From: Tetracladium setigerum
Taxonomy: Eukaryota; Ascomycota; Leotiomycetes; Helotiales
Length of the DNA: 64,000 nt
Reading direction: 5' to 3'
Assembly: GCA_031472005.1 (NCBI GenBank)
Contig: PZJY01000004.1
Location: 372,001 to 436,000, forward strand
A model generated the notes under the pieces. The model did no database searches. It was given only the letters and a program-made list of their open reading frames with translations, and had not been told where the DNA came from. Below are positions 43,720 through 55,578 of the stretch, one piece after another; within the stretch, counting starts at the first letter, position 1, and the number at the start of each line of letters is the position of its first letter. Position numbers and translations under genes: made by a program.

Positions 43720-44222
43720 GATGGCCTTATGTTAATATGTATGCTAATATGTTGTGCGTGATGGGAGATCTATTGCGGTATTTCAAGGCAAGAAGATGAA
43801 TGTCTTTATATCAATCATAACCTCGATACTTGACAACTTCAGCCTATTTTTAGAGGAACAAACGGACATATTTTTAGAGCTTTCAATCAAGCTGATTCAT
43901 TTGTGAAAGCGATGGGGAAGCATGATGACCAAAATCATGATGACTGAAGCAACAAGAAGCATGATGACAAAAGTAAAAGAGAGAATGCTGATGTCCACGC
44001 AGGAGGAAAACATGATAGTACTGGCAGTGTACGTAGTCACAGCAGATATGTATTTTTAGACATCGTTGTAGTATCGAGTCTTATTATAGTAGGTTACTGT
44101 ATATCGACTCAAATTAGGGGTCAAACTAATAATAAAATCGGACCAGGCGAAGATATATGTAAGCGCGAAGTCAGTAAGGTACCAGCTCTTCCATAATATT
44201 CTACAGCATAAGCTTCGTAATC
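43720..44222. other. Divergent intergenic region
   Basis: Contains the presumed promoters of the SAP gene (minus) and the antiporter gene (plus). CATGATGAC occurs three times between about 43920 and 43970. No defined regulatory motif. Confidence 0.4.
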
Positions 44223-45637
44223 ATGTCTGCATTTCCTATGTCTAAGTTTCCGCAGTCTGAATCTTCCAAGTCTGAAGTTCTCAAATCCGAAGACAACCAT
44301 GCATTCTCACTATCGGATAAGATACTTCTTTTGACCGGTACGGTCACCTCGATTGTTCTTGTCTCAGCTGGGGCAGCAATGCATAGTCTACGCCGGGGAT
44401 CACTTGCTGAATTGGTTCTAAATACCTTGGCCATTATTCCGTTGTCTACATTTATTTCTTTCTCCACGAAAAAGATAGTGCTTAAGTTGCAAAAAAACAA
44501 ACACGAATTCTTGTCAGGCTTGACCAACGCGCTACTGGGGTAAACTTCCTCGAATATTTTAATAGTCATAATTAGTGTTGACGTTTAGTAGAAATTTTAC
44601 AGAACTCGCCTTTGTAATTGTGGCAGTCGTCAAAAATGAACCAGTTGTTGCGCAAACCGCCTTAGCTGGAAGTTTGCTCTCCCACACGCTGCTGATACTA
44701 GGAACGTGTTTCTTGTGTGGTGGACTTCAGAATCACACTCAGTCATACTCTCTTATTATTGCAAGGGTAACATCTCAACTACTGCTTATCAGCCTGTCAA
44801 GTCTTATAGTCCCGACCGCCTTCAAGATATGGTCGGATTGTAAGTAAAACGTCCTCCTCTAAGAACATATATTGATGAAGTACAGCGGGTGAATCAGGCT
44901 TGGTGGCTATGTCCCGCGTGGGTGCAATCGTACTACTGATCATTTTTGGTTGTTACCTGGGCTTCTTTTACTACACCCACTCGGAGTTAACGTCCCACAA
45001 ATACACCATCGAGAGTTTGGTTGAGCAAACTACATATAGTGTAGTCAGCATTCGCACAAAAGAGCAGCTTTTGCAGCTGCGCGAAGCTTCCTTAAAGAGG
45101 AAAGGCGACCACTTACACTGGATCGTTCATCTTGTTATTTTGATCGTGTCAGCATCTTTGCTAGTACTCTCGTCCATCTTCATGTTAGAAGCTATCGACT
45201 CGCCAAGCGAAGACATAGGATTTTCGAAGTCGTTCGTTGGGCTTGTTGTGATACCAATCATCATAGGTGCAGCAGAGCATGTTGCAACGGCTATACGCGC
45301 TCATAAGAATCGCCGGGATGAGATCGAGTGGATCATTGAAGTGGCAATTATATCAAGTATCCGAACCTCGCTTTTCGTTCTACCCTTGGCTGTTATACTT
45401 GGTTGGATACTTGATATTCCTGGAATCTCGCTCTTTTTCGACGGGTTTCAGGTAACTATACTGACTCTTGCTATTCTTCTCGTAAACTACATTGTGCACG
45501 CAGGCATAGCCCACTGGTAATTATCCCCCCATCTTGCAAAGTGGCATGCTAACAATTCCAGGCTCGAAGGCATCATGCTCATTGGCGCATATATTCTATT
45601 CGCAAACGCGGCCTGGAGATATCCAAACGAAGCTTAG
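44223..45637 (+). CDS. Ca2+/cation antiporter (CaCA superfamily, CAX/Vcx1-like)
   Basis: Four exons (44223-44539, 44592-44839, 44886-45516, 45562-45637) with introns of 52, 46 and 45 nt join in frame to 423 aa. CAX proteins exchange Ca2+ (or Mn2+) for H+ across vacuolar or other internal membranes. About ten hydrophobic segments are visible. The alpha-1 repeat reads GNFTELAFVIVAVVK..VVAQTALAGSLLSH, and alpha-2 reads PIIIGAAEHVATAIRAHKNR. The canonical motifs are GNATE...GS.LSN and GNAAEH, so both acidic residues are kept, but the alpha-2 asparagine is replaced and alpha-1 is relaxed. Altered ion selectivity or reduced activity is possible. A long loop after TM6 (SHKYTIESLVEQTTY...) is typical in position. 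Confidence 0.85.
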
Positions 45638-45700
45638 GATTGAATAACGATAGCTAGATTAAATAGAATCAATAGAATTGCGTTACTTAAAAACTTCCTT

Positions 45701-46720
45701 TCAACTAATTACAGACCGCACTAGCTCTTCCTTATAGGAGGCCAAGGGAATATAGCGGCTGCTATGTTCCGGATAAGACAAGGTTGATTTTTCAATGTCA
45801 ATCCGATAATCCAGCCGTATTACACCCATACTGCCAAAATATATTATTGAGTGGCTGCCAAATATAAAGCCAATGTATTGCCCTAGGTATTGGGGGAAAC
45901 CAGTTCCGAGTGGCTCAACCTCTGCAAGTGGTTGATTCCCTTCAGAGAGCGAGTAGAAGTCGAAATGTGGTGTTATCGCAGCTTTATTGTCTGAAACCGT
46001 GCTGAGTGCGACGGCATCACAGTATTCATCTGTACGAAGCTTGCAATGAGGATGTCGATCCCTTGCTGGGATGGTCTTCCACTCATCTGATTCCAGGTAT
46101 GCTACTGTACTGGACTGGGGATAGTCTACAACCACCACCCTGTGTTCATCCCTGCTCATAGAGACACTGTTGACTTTCAGGTCGAGCTTAGGCGATTGGC
46201 TTCGAGCTTCAACTCTAGAGCTGTAAAATTCCTGATCCCAAAAGGCTACTTGTCCATCTCTTGTTGTGGCAACAATGGATCTCTCTCGAACCATAATGTC
46301 ACTGAAATGATCCCTGTTGTTTGTCATGTCTGGTTTATTTTGCCCGAAGAGCACCAATGTTGTTATGGAGCCGGAGTCCGTTCGATTCCAGACTGATATT
46401 TCTAAACCGTGAGCCATGAATATGTGATTTTTGCTTATGGCCACGGCAACTATGTCAGATGGATGGAGACCGTGTGGTAATTGTGGTGGAGTGATTCGCT
46501 TCAAAGGATCTTCTAGCTCGACGTCAATAGAGTATGAAGAAAGAGAAATATACGATGATGCACCCTCAATTTCCGATATTATGATCATTAGCCCGAGGTT
46601 ATATGCTGCGTGGAGTATTCTGTGATCTCCCAACTTGCATTGACCATTTCGTTGGTTAGATAGTGGCCAGTCTACGGTGAACAGTTCTTCTGTACCGATA
46701 TGAAATCCCAGAAAGCTGTT
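45701..46720 (-). CDS. Propeller-like hypothetical protein
   Basis: The open frame from about 46820 to 45701 has no clear start codon. Beta-strand-rich segments with W-D-like ends occur: HIILISKSGLEIIDNNSFLG, ISKNHIFMAHGLEISVWNRT, and SIVATTRDGQVAFWDQEF. These suggest a WD40-type or related beta-propeller, a protein-interaction fold often fused to F-box domains in fungi, but no F-box is visible. It overlaps the 3' part of the Smr reading frame by about 90 bp on the same strand in another frame. The 5' end may therefore be an unrecognised exon, or one of the two genes is frameshifted. Confidence 0.5.
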   Translation of the reverse strand, partial: NSFLGFHIGTEELFTVDWPLSNQRNGQCKLGDHRILHAAYNLGLMIIISEIEGASSYISLSSYSIDVELEDPLKRITPPQLPHGLHPSDIVAVAISKNHIFMAHGLEISVWNRTDSGSITTLVLFGQNKPDMTNNRDHFSDIMVRERSIVATTRDGQVAFWDQEFYSSRVEARSQSPKLDLKVNSVSMSRDEHRVVVVDYPQSSTVAYLESDEWKTIPARDRHPHCKLRTDEYCDAVALSTVSDNKAAITPHFDFYSLSEGNQPLAEVEPLGTGFPQYLGQYIGFIFGSHSIIYFGSMGVIRLDYRIDIEKSTLSYPEHSSRYIPLASYKEELVRSVIS

Positions 46721-46728
46721 GTTATCGA

Positions 46729-47880
46729 TTATTTCCAGGCCACTTTTGGATATAAGGATGATGTGTCGTCTGATAAAGTCAGCCGTCGTATAAACCCAGG
46801 AGGGGCAATTGACTGGTACCCGTCACTCAACATATCTAATTCTCTCACCCCCGACAAACCATGCATCTCTAACGCTTGCACCTCGGGATTTCGTCTCTTT
46901 ATTCTCGTGAATAAATCTGGCATGGCATTTCTGGTCGTGTTCTTGAAACCGTCGATATCTGTTCCGTTTACCAATATTTTCGGAGTCTGAAGGCGGATTT
47001 TGGGAGAGGTCATGACTTGATGAGGATGTAATCTGTGGTCTTTGTATCGTCCTGGATCTCCATACATTGGGGGCATGACGGCTGGTCCACCTTGTAAATT
47101 AATGTACATCCTTCCTTCGTTCTGTTCGGTGGCGAATTGGAGGTTCAATTCTTGACAGATTTGTTCAACGCGGGGCTTTAATTTCTGGATATGGTTTGCA
47201 GAATGGTTGCCTTTTCCCACAATTCTGTTTAATAATCAGTATTCACCTCGGAATCCTACTTTCACAGCCCTGAGTAAACTCCCGTCTGACACAGCAAAAT
47301 AGAAGGAACTTACACGTGTAGCCCACTTTGCCCATTTGACTGCGCATGGCCAATTCTTTCCTCTAAAATCCTCTCTGCCTCCTCCACGAATTGTCCATGT
47401 AAGTCAATGGTATCATCTGCAACTCTTTCTGGCGCATTATTCTCCCTGAAAATATAATCAGAAGCTTGCTTATTATAAGCATCCATTTTAACCGAATGTG
47501 CTTTTCCCTCCGCGGAATACTCATGTGCAGCTGTACCACCATGTGCTCTGTGTGCCTGTAGTACTGTTAAGAGGTTACTATGGTCGGGCTCAAGGGAAAT
47601 GTACTTTCTCGAAACACGTCGATCTCTTCTTAGCTTCTTGTGTTGCTAGATCTCGCAACCTATCATATTCGGCTTCAGTTTCGCTACTCGTGCTATGGTT
47701 GAATGCTTTGGATGTCAGTTAAAATTCTTCATAATGCCTCGGCGTGTATGACCCGAGACCGTCCAGTAGACGGTGGCGGCTAGAATATTTTGGTAATTTC
47801 ACATACCATGCGCCCCCAAACGGGTCATTGAACTCATTTGCGATGACATCTTTGGGAGAGGTACCGTTATCAAGATGAAA
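46729..47880 (-). CDS. DUF1771 + Smr domain protein
   Basis: Smr (small MutS-related) domains are nucleases; DUF1771-Smr proteins are linked to RNA/DNA handling and ribosome quality control in eukaryotes. Exons: ~47880-47807 (5' end uncertain; NGTSPKDVIANEFNDPFGG), 47692-47605, 47555-47314 and 47224-46729, with introns of 114, 49 and 89 nt. DUF1771: RLRDLATQEAKKRSTCFEKA ... YSAEGKAHSVKMDAYNKQAS. The Smr core follows: IDLHGQFVEEAERILEERI (LDxH replaced by IDLHG), HVIVGKGNHS (the GxG-type loop) and EGRMYINLQGG. The C-terminal ~110 residues after the Smr domain are unusual and may belong to another reading frame's gene. Head to head with phospholipase D. Confidence 0.82.
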
Positions 47881-48140
47881 GAAAGAATATGATGGAGAAG
47901 ATTATGCTTCCTGTCGCGCTATATGGTATGCTTCTGTAGCCTTGATTTTGTGTAGAGGCTATTGTAGCTTCTGCGCAGAGGATGACTACCATTCATACGC
48001 TGACAGAAGAATCATCCAGTGCAAGCAACCTGTCGTCAGTCAGCTTTTTAGTTTTAGAGTATACACCTTACATTTATTGATGTATATCACACCGATTCTG
48101 CCAGAAAACAGTATTTTGTGAGACCCGACAGAAGTATACC
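47881..48140. promoter_or_regulatory. Divergent promoter region, Smr gene / phospholipase D
   Basis: About 200-260 bp between the Smr 5' end and the phospholipase D start. Both promoters should be here. The Smr first exon could extend into it. No specific binding site identified. Confidence 0.4.
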
Positions 48141-50450
48141 ATGGCACCTGTATCACATAACAGACACAACAGTTTTGCGCCTCCTCGACGAGGAAATCAG
48201 GTGGACTATTTTATAGATGGGTGTGAGTATTTCCATGCTGTTGCGACAGCATTAGAACGTGCGCGTTCAGAGATCTGGATCATGGACTGGTGGCTCTCTC
48301 CCGAGCTATACCTAAGGAGACCGCCGTCTTTGAATGAACAATACCGCTTAGACCGGATGATACTGAACGCCGCCCAACGAGGGGTGAAAGTGTATGTTAT
48401 CGTATACAACGAAGTTCCTGGTGTACTATCTAGTAAGTGTTTCAACCTGTCTGCGAGAACTTCAGCAAGTAGTAAGTCTTCATAACGGAAAACTAAAAGA
48501 AGAATCCAGTCTGTTCTAAGCATACCAAAGATGCTCTAGAAGCTCTTCACACTAACGTTGCTGTACTCCAACATCCTGCTCACATCCCTAGTTTTCATGA
48601 CCACCACCTTGACGACATAGCATTTTATTGGGCTCATCACGAAAAACTATGTCTTGTAGACGCAGAAATTGCTTTTATGGGAGGCCTAGACCTGTGCTTT
48701 GGTCGGTGGGATACCCATCAGCACCAAATAGCGTACGTACATAGCTCTTTTCTTGAAATCACGTCTGATATTTTTTGACAGCGACAACCATCCCGCTCAA
48801 CAGGAGGCCACAATCTGGCCCGGTCAGGATTTCAATAATGGAAGAATCATGGATTTTGATAACGTCGCTACATTCTTCAAAAATGCACTTGACAGAGCTA
48901 CACATTCAAGAATGGGCTGGTCGGATATCTCACTCTCCATCAATGGCCCTGCCGTCGAAGACCTCCGGGTTCATTTCCTAACAAGATGGGACTGGATCTG
49001 TTCTCAATTAAACCCGCGGAGTATTGGAAGTAGATATGCAACTCCAATAAACACGCTCAAGGTCCCAGAAGTTACAGCTGCCAGCATCGTCCATGAGTCT
49101 GGTGCTAGTCTGCAGATACTTCGATCTTGCAGTCAGTGGAGTCACGGAATATCTACTGAAGTATATGACTCCTGTTTCTTACACTATGGAGAGCCTCTGC
49201 TAACAGTCTCATAGCACTCAATTCAAAACGCATACATCGATGTTATTTATAAATCAGAACATTTCATATATATTGAAAATCAGTTCTTTATCACTGCTAC
49301 TGGTAGCGAACAGAGCCCGATCAAAAACAGAGTGGGAGCAGCAATAGTTGAACGTGTGATTCGGGCTTACAAAACTGGTCAGAAGTACAAGATTATAGTC
49401 TGCATACCTGCCGTGCCGGGGTTCCCTGGAGATCTCCATGATGAAAAGCAAAATGGTATTCTGGCTATCATGAACCTCCAATACCGGTCGATATGCCGTG
49501 GAGGGCACAGTATCATGGAGAAATTGGAGCAAGAAGGGATCAAAGATGCCGGGGAGTACATCCGCTTCTATAACCTTCGCAACTATGATCGGATCAATAA
49601 TGCACGAGCGCTTCGGAACAAACCCGGAGACATAGCTGAGTGGGGAAGCTTTGTGGAGAAGTATGGAGATGTTAGCGACTCTATAAGCTCCTGCTATATG
49701 CTTGGCGGGCCACCACTCTCCTCTATGCCTTGGGTGGCTAGCGATGAGACTGAGATGGATGCGTTCGTCAGTGAGCAGTTATATATCCACTCCAAATGCC
49801 TAATCGCAGATGACCGAGTTGTTATTATTGGAAGTGCCAATCTCAACGACAGGTCTCTTCTTGGAGACCACGACTCCGAGATCGCTGTTGTCGTGGAAGA
49901 TTTGCCCTCCATATCGTCGAAGATGAACAGTCAACCATATATGGTTTCGAAGTTTGCCACTACCTTACGTCGAAGGCTTTGTCGAAAGCATATGGGCCTT
50001 TTAGAGTCTCAGGATTCGACAAAGCTAGGGACGAGCCCCCTGGAAGCTGGAGCTGGACCAGACAGTTACGACTTGGGTTCTCAGGCTGATCTATCAGTTG
50101 AAGATCCGCTGTCGCCAGAGTTTGATCTGTTATGGAATAGCACGGCAAAAACCAATACTGCAATATTGACGCAGGTCTTCTCACCCGTGCCTTCCAACGA
50201 AGTTCGATGCTGGGAGGACTATGAGCTGTACTATGGAGAATTATTCGGCAGCAGTCACAAGCGTGCAAAATACGACTATGGACACGTTGTAAAGCAGAAT
50301 TTTCCGGGTGGTATCACTCAAATGAAGGAAACATTGGGACAAGTAAGGGGTACTTTAGTAGAGATGCCACTGGACTTTTTATGTGGTGTCAATGGCCTCG
50401 TAAAAAGAGGCTGGAACTACAATAGGTTGACAGAGACCATCTATTCCTAA
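48141..50450 (+). CDS. Phospholipase D, short form without PX/PH
   Basis: Hydrolyses phosphatidylcholine-type lipids to phosphatidic acid, in signalling and membrane traffic. Exons 48141-48432, 48510-48732, 48782-49160 and 49215-50450 (introns of 77, 49 and 54 nt, all GT..AG) join in frame to 709 aa. Conserved blocks in order: IWIMDWWLSPELYLRRP; HKD1 HHEKLCLVD plus GGLDLCFGRWD (~residue 140); WPGQDFNNGRIMDF; YIENQFFITAT; HKD2 YIHSKCLIADDRVVIIGSAN (~490) and NDRSLLGDHDSEIA. Both H-x-K-x4-D motifs are complete. The N-terminus begins just before the first catalytic block, so the PX and PH domains of Spo14-type enzymes are absent; such short PLDs are common in filamentous fungi. Confidence 0.93.
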
Positions 50451-50719
50451 ATTCCCAGGCGCATTATGAAGAGACAGGGTTTGCCAAAAACTTAAGACTT
50501 AAGATAGGGGATTCAGCTTACTTCGCATACACTTGTTTAACTCTTCGAGCATGTTCCAAGTGCATTTCACGATGTCCAGAAAGATGCACAAGTTATATAC
50601 CTTGACGTCTTTGTTAACCAATCCAAGGCGTGAGATTCCCCACTGGTCCATGCTATCATCGCATCAAAGGTCGGCACGATATGAGCTTGTGTACTGTATC
50701 TCCTAACCTGTGATAGATT
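50451..50719. other. Downstream of phospholipase D
   Basis: No gene recognised. May contain further eroded ankyrin coding on the minus strand. Confidence 0.35.
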
Positions 50720-51200
50720 TCAGGACTTCAAGGTCCTTCATATTACTTTCGGATGTGACTAGCTGCCAAGCACTGCCAAACTCACAATGATCTGCTTCAC
50801 TCCGCAGGGAAAAGTCCACCGCTTCCTTATCTTTGCTCGAAACAGCCGCTATAACTGCAGTTTAACTGCCTTCGGAATATGTATCATCATCGGTTCAATT
50901 GTATAGAAGGGAAGTTCATCTTTAAGACACGTTACCGTGGGTTATCAGCGGTCTCCAGAATTTATGAGTAGCTTCACAACTTCTCCGACTTCATGGTTAC
51001 TTGCAGCTTACAATATTGTCGTCAATCTCAGGGCTACTTTTCCGGTCCAATGGTACTGTTACTTGGAGAAGCTTACCACGTTTCCATAATATTTTTCGAC
51101 ATTTGACCCCTGGTCAATCAAGAGCTCTATGATATATTCGTGGTCGCTAAAGGTAGCTCTACGTAGCGTTGCTTTACCGTCAATCTTTTACCTTGGCTCA
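50720..51200 (-). pseudogene. Decayed ankyrin-repeat gene
   Basis: Minus-strand pieces still read as ankyrin repeats: GKATLRRATFSDHEYIIELL..DQGSNVEKYYGN (about 51175-51075, followed by a GTAAGC-like donor) and TAVIAAVSSKDKEAVDFSLR..EADHCEFG (about 50870-50770). They lie in frames separated by stops, and no single gene model is possible. Unlike the intact genes at 23961 and 57062, this copy appears dead. Confidence 0.55.
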
Positions 51201-52454
51201 TCGATAGTTGCTTGTCAAATGGTATTTAGCGTTCAATATCTTTGGACATTTCAGCATATATCTACAGTGGCATCGACTTTGGAGAATGTATCAAGACTCA
51301 TAATAGTACAGTTGAAGGCGAATTGAGTGTCGCTAGATTTGTAGATAATTGCTTTAGCGAAGTCCATTTTCAGCCACCTGTGGCTATGCACCACTGCCCA
51401 GTGTACGACAAAGTCCACAAATATGTGGTCAATCAACTCCTTCCCTTCTTCCAAACCGGCAGAGTCAGCCACTTTTGTGTCATCCACGACCATTGCTTAC
51501 AGCATATTTGGATCCAAAGTCTACCCCGTTCTGCGGCTTTCCATCAGACCCCCTTTTTTTTTGGGCACGTCGCAAATGGGCAAACTGCAGCAACCACGCA
51601 GCCACGTAGCCACTAAGCGATCTTGAAATCCTCTGTTATACATCGCAAATGGGCAACTGCAGCAGCCATAGTAGGATTTGTATGCTGGCCAGTTTTGACA
51701 CTAAGCGTGACTTATAGAAGAAGTAAGAAAAGGCTTTGCGCAGGGGTACCTTCGGAGTACAACCAAGTAAGAGTGCACAGCCACGAGTGTCAGGAAGTGG
51801 AGCCCGCTTAAGAAATTTGACAAAAAAATTCGCGACACGCAATTTGCCTTCAACTTACCTAATCTCTGTAGTATCAATAGCCAAGAACAGCTTCAAAATA
51901 GAAGGAGACGGACGCAACGCTAAATTTACATTGTCAGAAATAGAGAATGTCATCTCCATGACAAATTGTTGATTATCAGGATGTTTACCCTTATGATACC
52001 TGAAGTCAGCATACATCAATCACGTGGATGCCCTGATGAGTCATCTAGCTTGTTCGGTCCCTCACTGTAAATAGCTTGCACTTAGAACATCACCTATGGA
52101 ATCATTATGCTTATGAACCACTACACTGTGCCACCAAATGCCTTAAATGTGACTGACACATATAATCTACACAAATATTACCTCCATTTCTGATGCACGG
52201 CACACCCTGGTGGTATCCTTCAGGAAAAACTACCAAAGCTATTTTTAAATCATTACCTATTTTTGTGAAAGCTATTCCTCATTCAACCTTATTTCGTCGG
52301 ATCACCTAAGATTAAACTCAACTTCCAAACTTTCCCATTTGTTGCTATTTTTGGAACGATGACGGCTTTGCATCATTGTCAAATCTACCGTTAGACACTA
52401 TGTAGTAGGCAGCAATACCTCAGGAGAACAGAAACTGAGGGACGCTCTTTCAAA
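51201..52454. other. No supported gene; includes a short direct repeat
   Basis: A minus frame at 51251-51493 could be an eroded continuation of the ankyrin gene. CGCAAATGGGCAA(A)CTGCAG(C) followed by CARCCA occurs at 51571-51596 and 51644-51668. The remainder is AT-rich. Confidence 0.4.
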
Positions 52455-53187
52455 ATGGTAGGTAGTAGTGAAAGTCAAGCGTCTGGTCATAGAGATTCAC
52501 CGGGCCGTGGGAAAGGAGACTGGGTATCTCAAATCCATAATAATGGATACGAACCAACTTACACCAACAGGCCGCAATCGCACTATTCTACTGGAGTGAA
52601 ACCGGAGGATATCCCTATACCGAGCACTGAAGATGCTTCATCGCATGAACCCCACCGAATAGTCTTTGTTCTGCCGACGTTACACACCATTCGGTGGTGC
52701 GTTCGAATTTTTTCAATCTTAGTCACAGCAACAGCAGTCATTTTAATCCTGATAGCTATTGGTCTATACAACCACGCCAAAAGGCATGTTTTAAACTCCC
52801 TATGTATGAAACCTGTTAATCAGTTCACAGTGTGTCAGATCACCACTTGGACAGAGCCGAGGCGGGAAATCCGAATTCTCCCTCCGTCACGAACTTTCCA
52901 TGTGTGATTTTTGCTTCAGTAGGAGCAATGAATATATGCTTAGGCATAGTGCCTTTGCTACTCATTGGTATTTCGAGGAAGGTGCGTACTTATTTTTGTA
53001 TTTTGAGAAATGGTTACTGAATTTTCAGATGCGGATGGTTAGCAATATCAGTAATGCCATGTTCGTTGTAACCTCTGTGATTGGGTTCGGGACAGCATTG
53101 GGAGCTTGCCATTTCTTGCAGCAGAAATCAGAACTTGAGAATGATCTCTGGTCAGTTACCCCCATCACGAAGTTTATTATCACATGA
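52455..53187 (+). CDS. Small integral membrane protein, unknown
   Basis: ATG at 52455. The N-terminal ~75 residues are hydrophilic (MVGSSESQASGHRDSPGRGK). TM1 is CVRIFSILVTATAVILILIA. A second segment lies in a shifted frame (NFPCVIFASVGAMNICLGIV..LLLIGISRK). After a clean intron (about 52981-53030, GTGCGT..TTTCAG) the third reads NAMFVVTSVIGFGTALGACH. The stop is at 53187. The join between TM1 and TM2 near 52800-52830 is unresolved (small intron or frameshift). The layout of a cytosolic tail plus three or four TMs is like many fungal-specific membrane proteins; no family is assigned. Confidence 0.5.
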
Positions 53188-54103
53188 TGCTCAAGGAATC
53201 TGCAGGCAATGGGCATGTAATAAAGAGCATAACGGCGATACCGACCAGGGTAAACCTCAAGGTCTTCTTGCTCCTGAATTCTGTTAACACATCACAGTGT
53301 TAAATTTCCATCATGTTTGCTTTATAATCAATTTGTCATGGCATTTTGGAGTTCTACAGTCTGCCATTGAGCTATTGATAATTTTAATGTCTTGCATTTG
53401 TTGGATGATGCTTCAGTGGCGATTTTTCGTTCGACATGGATGTGTGAGAAGGTGCTTCTAAAGATTTTGATGAATTTAAAGATGATGAATACTGTAGTTA
53501 AATAAGTTAACTAGTTATTTATTTTATTTCAGACGGGACCTTTATCCTCACCAGGAAACGGACATGTCTCATTTATGTTAGAACAGCGTCCTAAACTGGG
53601 AATGGTCCTAATGCCATCTACATTTCGCCATATACTCTACGGAAAGAAATCTAAAATAGGTGTCCGAATTTTGTAGCTGTTAGGCGTCGTTCAGAACTTC
53701 TCTACACACTCAATGTCGGCTTCCAAGCTCTATAACACAGTCCGATTGCAGATCAACCCCATATCTTCCCGTTACCAGCTACCACCCAGACTGCATGATC
53801 AGTAGATATCTGCTCGCTCCTCCTAGCAAAGGGTAAAAGTTGGGGCTGAACAATAGAATTTAACATAAGACTTCCATCCCGTAGCCCGCTTAGGTGAAAT
53901 CTTCTTACATCGGTCCCGTCATGTCTCTAAATGACTTCCAATTGTGATTTAGGAATCTATTAGACGTCTATTGCAGTAGCAACTCATTCCGGAATGTATT
54001 GTGGCCTCCCTTTAATATTCAGACGTGTTAGAGGTCGACAAAGATTGTTTCATAAGGTACTATCTACATTCATTCTGTGTATAGAACATTTTAAAAGCCG
54101 CCA
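53188..54103. other. No supported gene
   Basis: AT-rich stretch without signatures on either strand. Confidence 0.4.
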
Positions 54104-54616
54104 TTAAATTTCTAAGGGGGATGGGGGTGGCATCGGAAAATTTGAGTCTAGAGGGTGAATGGTAGGTCGGAAAACATCGATTTTGATATGAGCAACACAA
54201 CGCTCAGAATTTCTGGTACACTCCGAGGAGCTGTAGATTTGGACTCCCTCTTCATCCGTATATACGCGTATATTTTGTGTGTTTGCTCCGTCCACACGTT
54301 GAGCTCCGCAACAAGTGGTGTCAACACTACACGACTCTGACACCATTCTTTGGGGTGAGGGCACTTTGTACATTACGACTAACGAGTCTCCAATCGCACA
54401 GTCAATCAACTCTCGTCTATTTCCTTCAAGGACGGTCAACGACTTCTCAGTCGAGACGTTTGAGGACTTGGAACGAAGTTTGATAGTGAAATCGGACCTG
54501 ACACCTGAAGAGCAGTCAAAGCAATGGGCTTCATCAGAGCTTTGATGCAAGGTTGTCTGTTGCAGAAGAGTGTTTCTCGGTTTTTCTAGGTATTTGACGG
54601 CCTTGAAATCCATCAT
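54104..54616 (-). CDS. Hypothetical ORF, 170 codons
   Basis: ATG at 54616 (MMDFKAVKYLEKPRNTLLQQ), intronless. Cys- and Ser-containing, ends in a Pro-rich tail (NFPMPPPSPLEI). The opposite strand is also partly open, so this may be chance. No domain recognised. Confidence 0.25.
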   Translation of the reverse strand: MMDFKAVKYLEKPRNTLLQQTTLHQSSDEAHCFDCSSGVRSDFTIKLRSKSSNVSTEKSLTVLEGNRRELIDCAIGDSLVVMYKVPSPQRMVSESCSVDTTCCGAQRVDGANTQNIRVYTDEEGVQIYSSSECTRNSERCVAHIKIDVFRPTIHPLDSNFPMPPPSPLEI

Positions 54617-55578
54617 TTTGACCTTTTTCCACTGTGTTTTGAAGATATTGTCAACGGAAGTTCTGATACAGAAGAGAGACTAATTTTGCTTACTATGAAC
54701 TCTCATGAAATATCAATGCTAAGTGACTGGAGAGGTTATATTCAGAACCAGAGGCCTAGATTTCAACCCGTGTCGAATACCTTGCGCAGTAACCTTTACT
54801 TTTTAGGCACCTCGTACCCCTGCTAATCAGCTGACGCCCCTGAATATTTTTTTTGGAAAATCTAAGTCCTCTTCTCCATGTCATCATGTAATCTCGAAAG
54901 TGAAGACGGAATGGTCCCTTGTCGATATGCGGACGTTGAGATAAGCCTTCGGTTGCACCCGATACTGCTGCGAAAAGTGCCTGTGGCTGTGCAAGTGTTG
55001 GCACAGCTCTCGCTAAACTGTCATCACAGTGGACACAGACATGCGCAAGGACCTCCGCTCTGGTGCTTCTGCATCTGGTATTTTTACGCGAGACATGGGG
55101 ACGTGTATGGACATTGGATGACCTGGTAATTATGCAGATCATCGCTATGGCATCCTCTAGTGCCCGATTGGCTCAGGCACTATGCAGTCTACGTTCGAGC
55201 TCTCGTTATCAGATCAGACTAAGGGTTCCACCTGTGGTGCACCCGTGTTGACAGTCAAATCCCCAAATATTCTTGGAGATTATCCGTCGCCCTGTACAAA
55301 AATATACATATGGCCCGTGCTGCATGGTTGGTATTGAAAGTATCACAAGTCTAGTGTCGATCTTCGTGCAGCATTATCTAGGTTGAGAATCCATCCCTGG
55401 ATTTAAGACCACGGTAACGTGGCCACTAAATTTTATATATTTCCTGTTTTCGTGATTGAAATAGGTTGAAAGTGAGTCTTCAGGCAAATGTGGAATTTTA
55501 AAGTGTATGAGCACAACCGAACTCGAATGAGAAACTACCCCCGTTCTCTTTCGCGGCTTTTATTCACAAACAGTATGA
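54617..55578. other. No supported gene
   Basis: Open frames on both strands at 54756-55251 overlap one another. None has a family signature or clear splice sites. Confidence 0.35.

Noticed and set aside
54756..55251. Overlapping ORFs of 60-128 codons on both strands
   Set aside because: Mutual shadows in a locally GC-richer stretch; no motif or splice structure.
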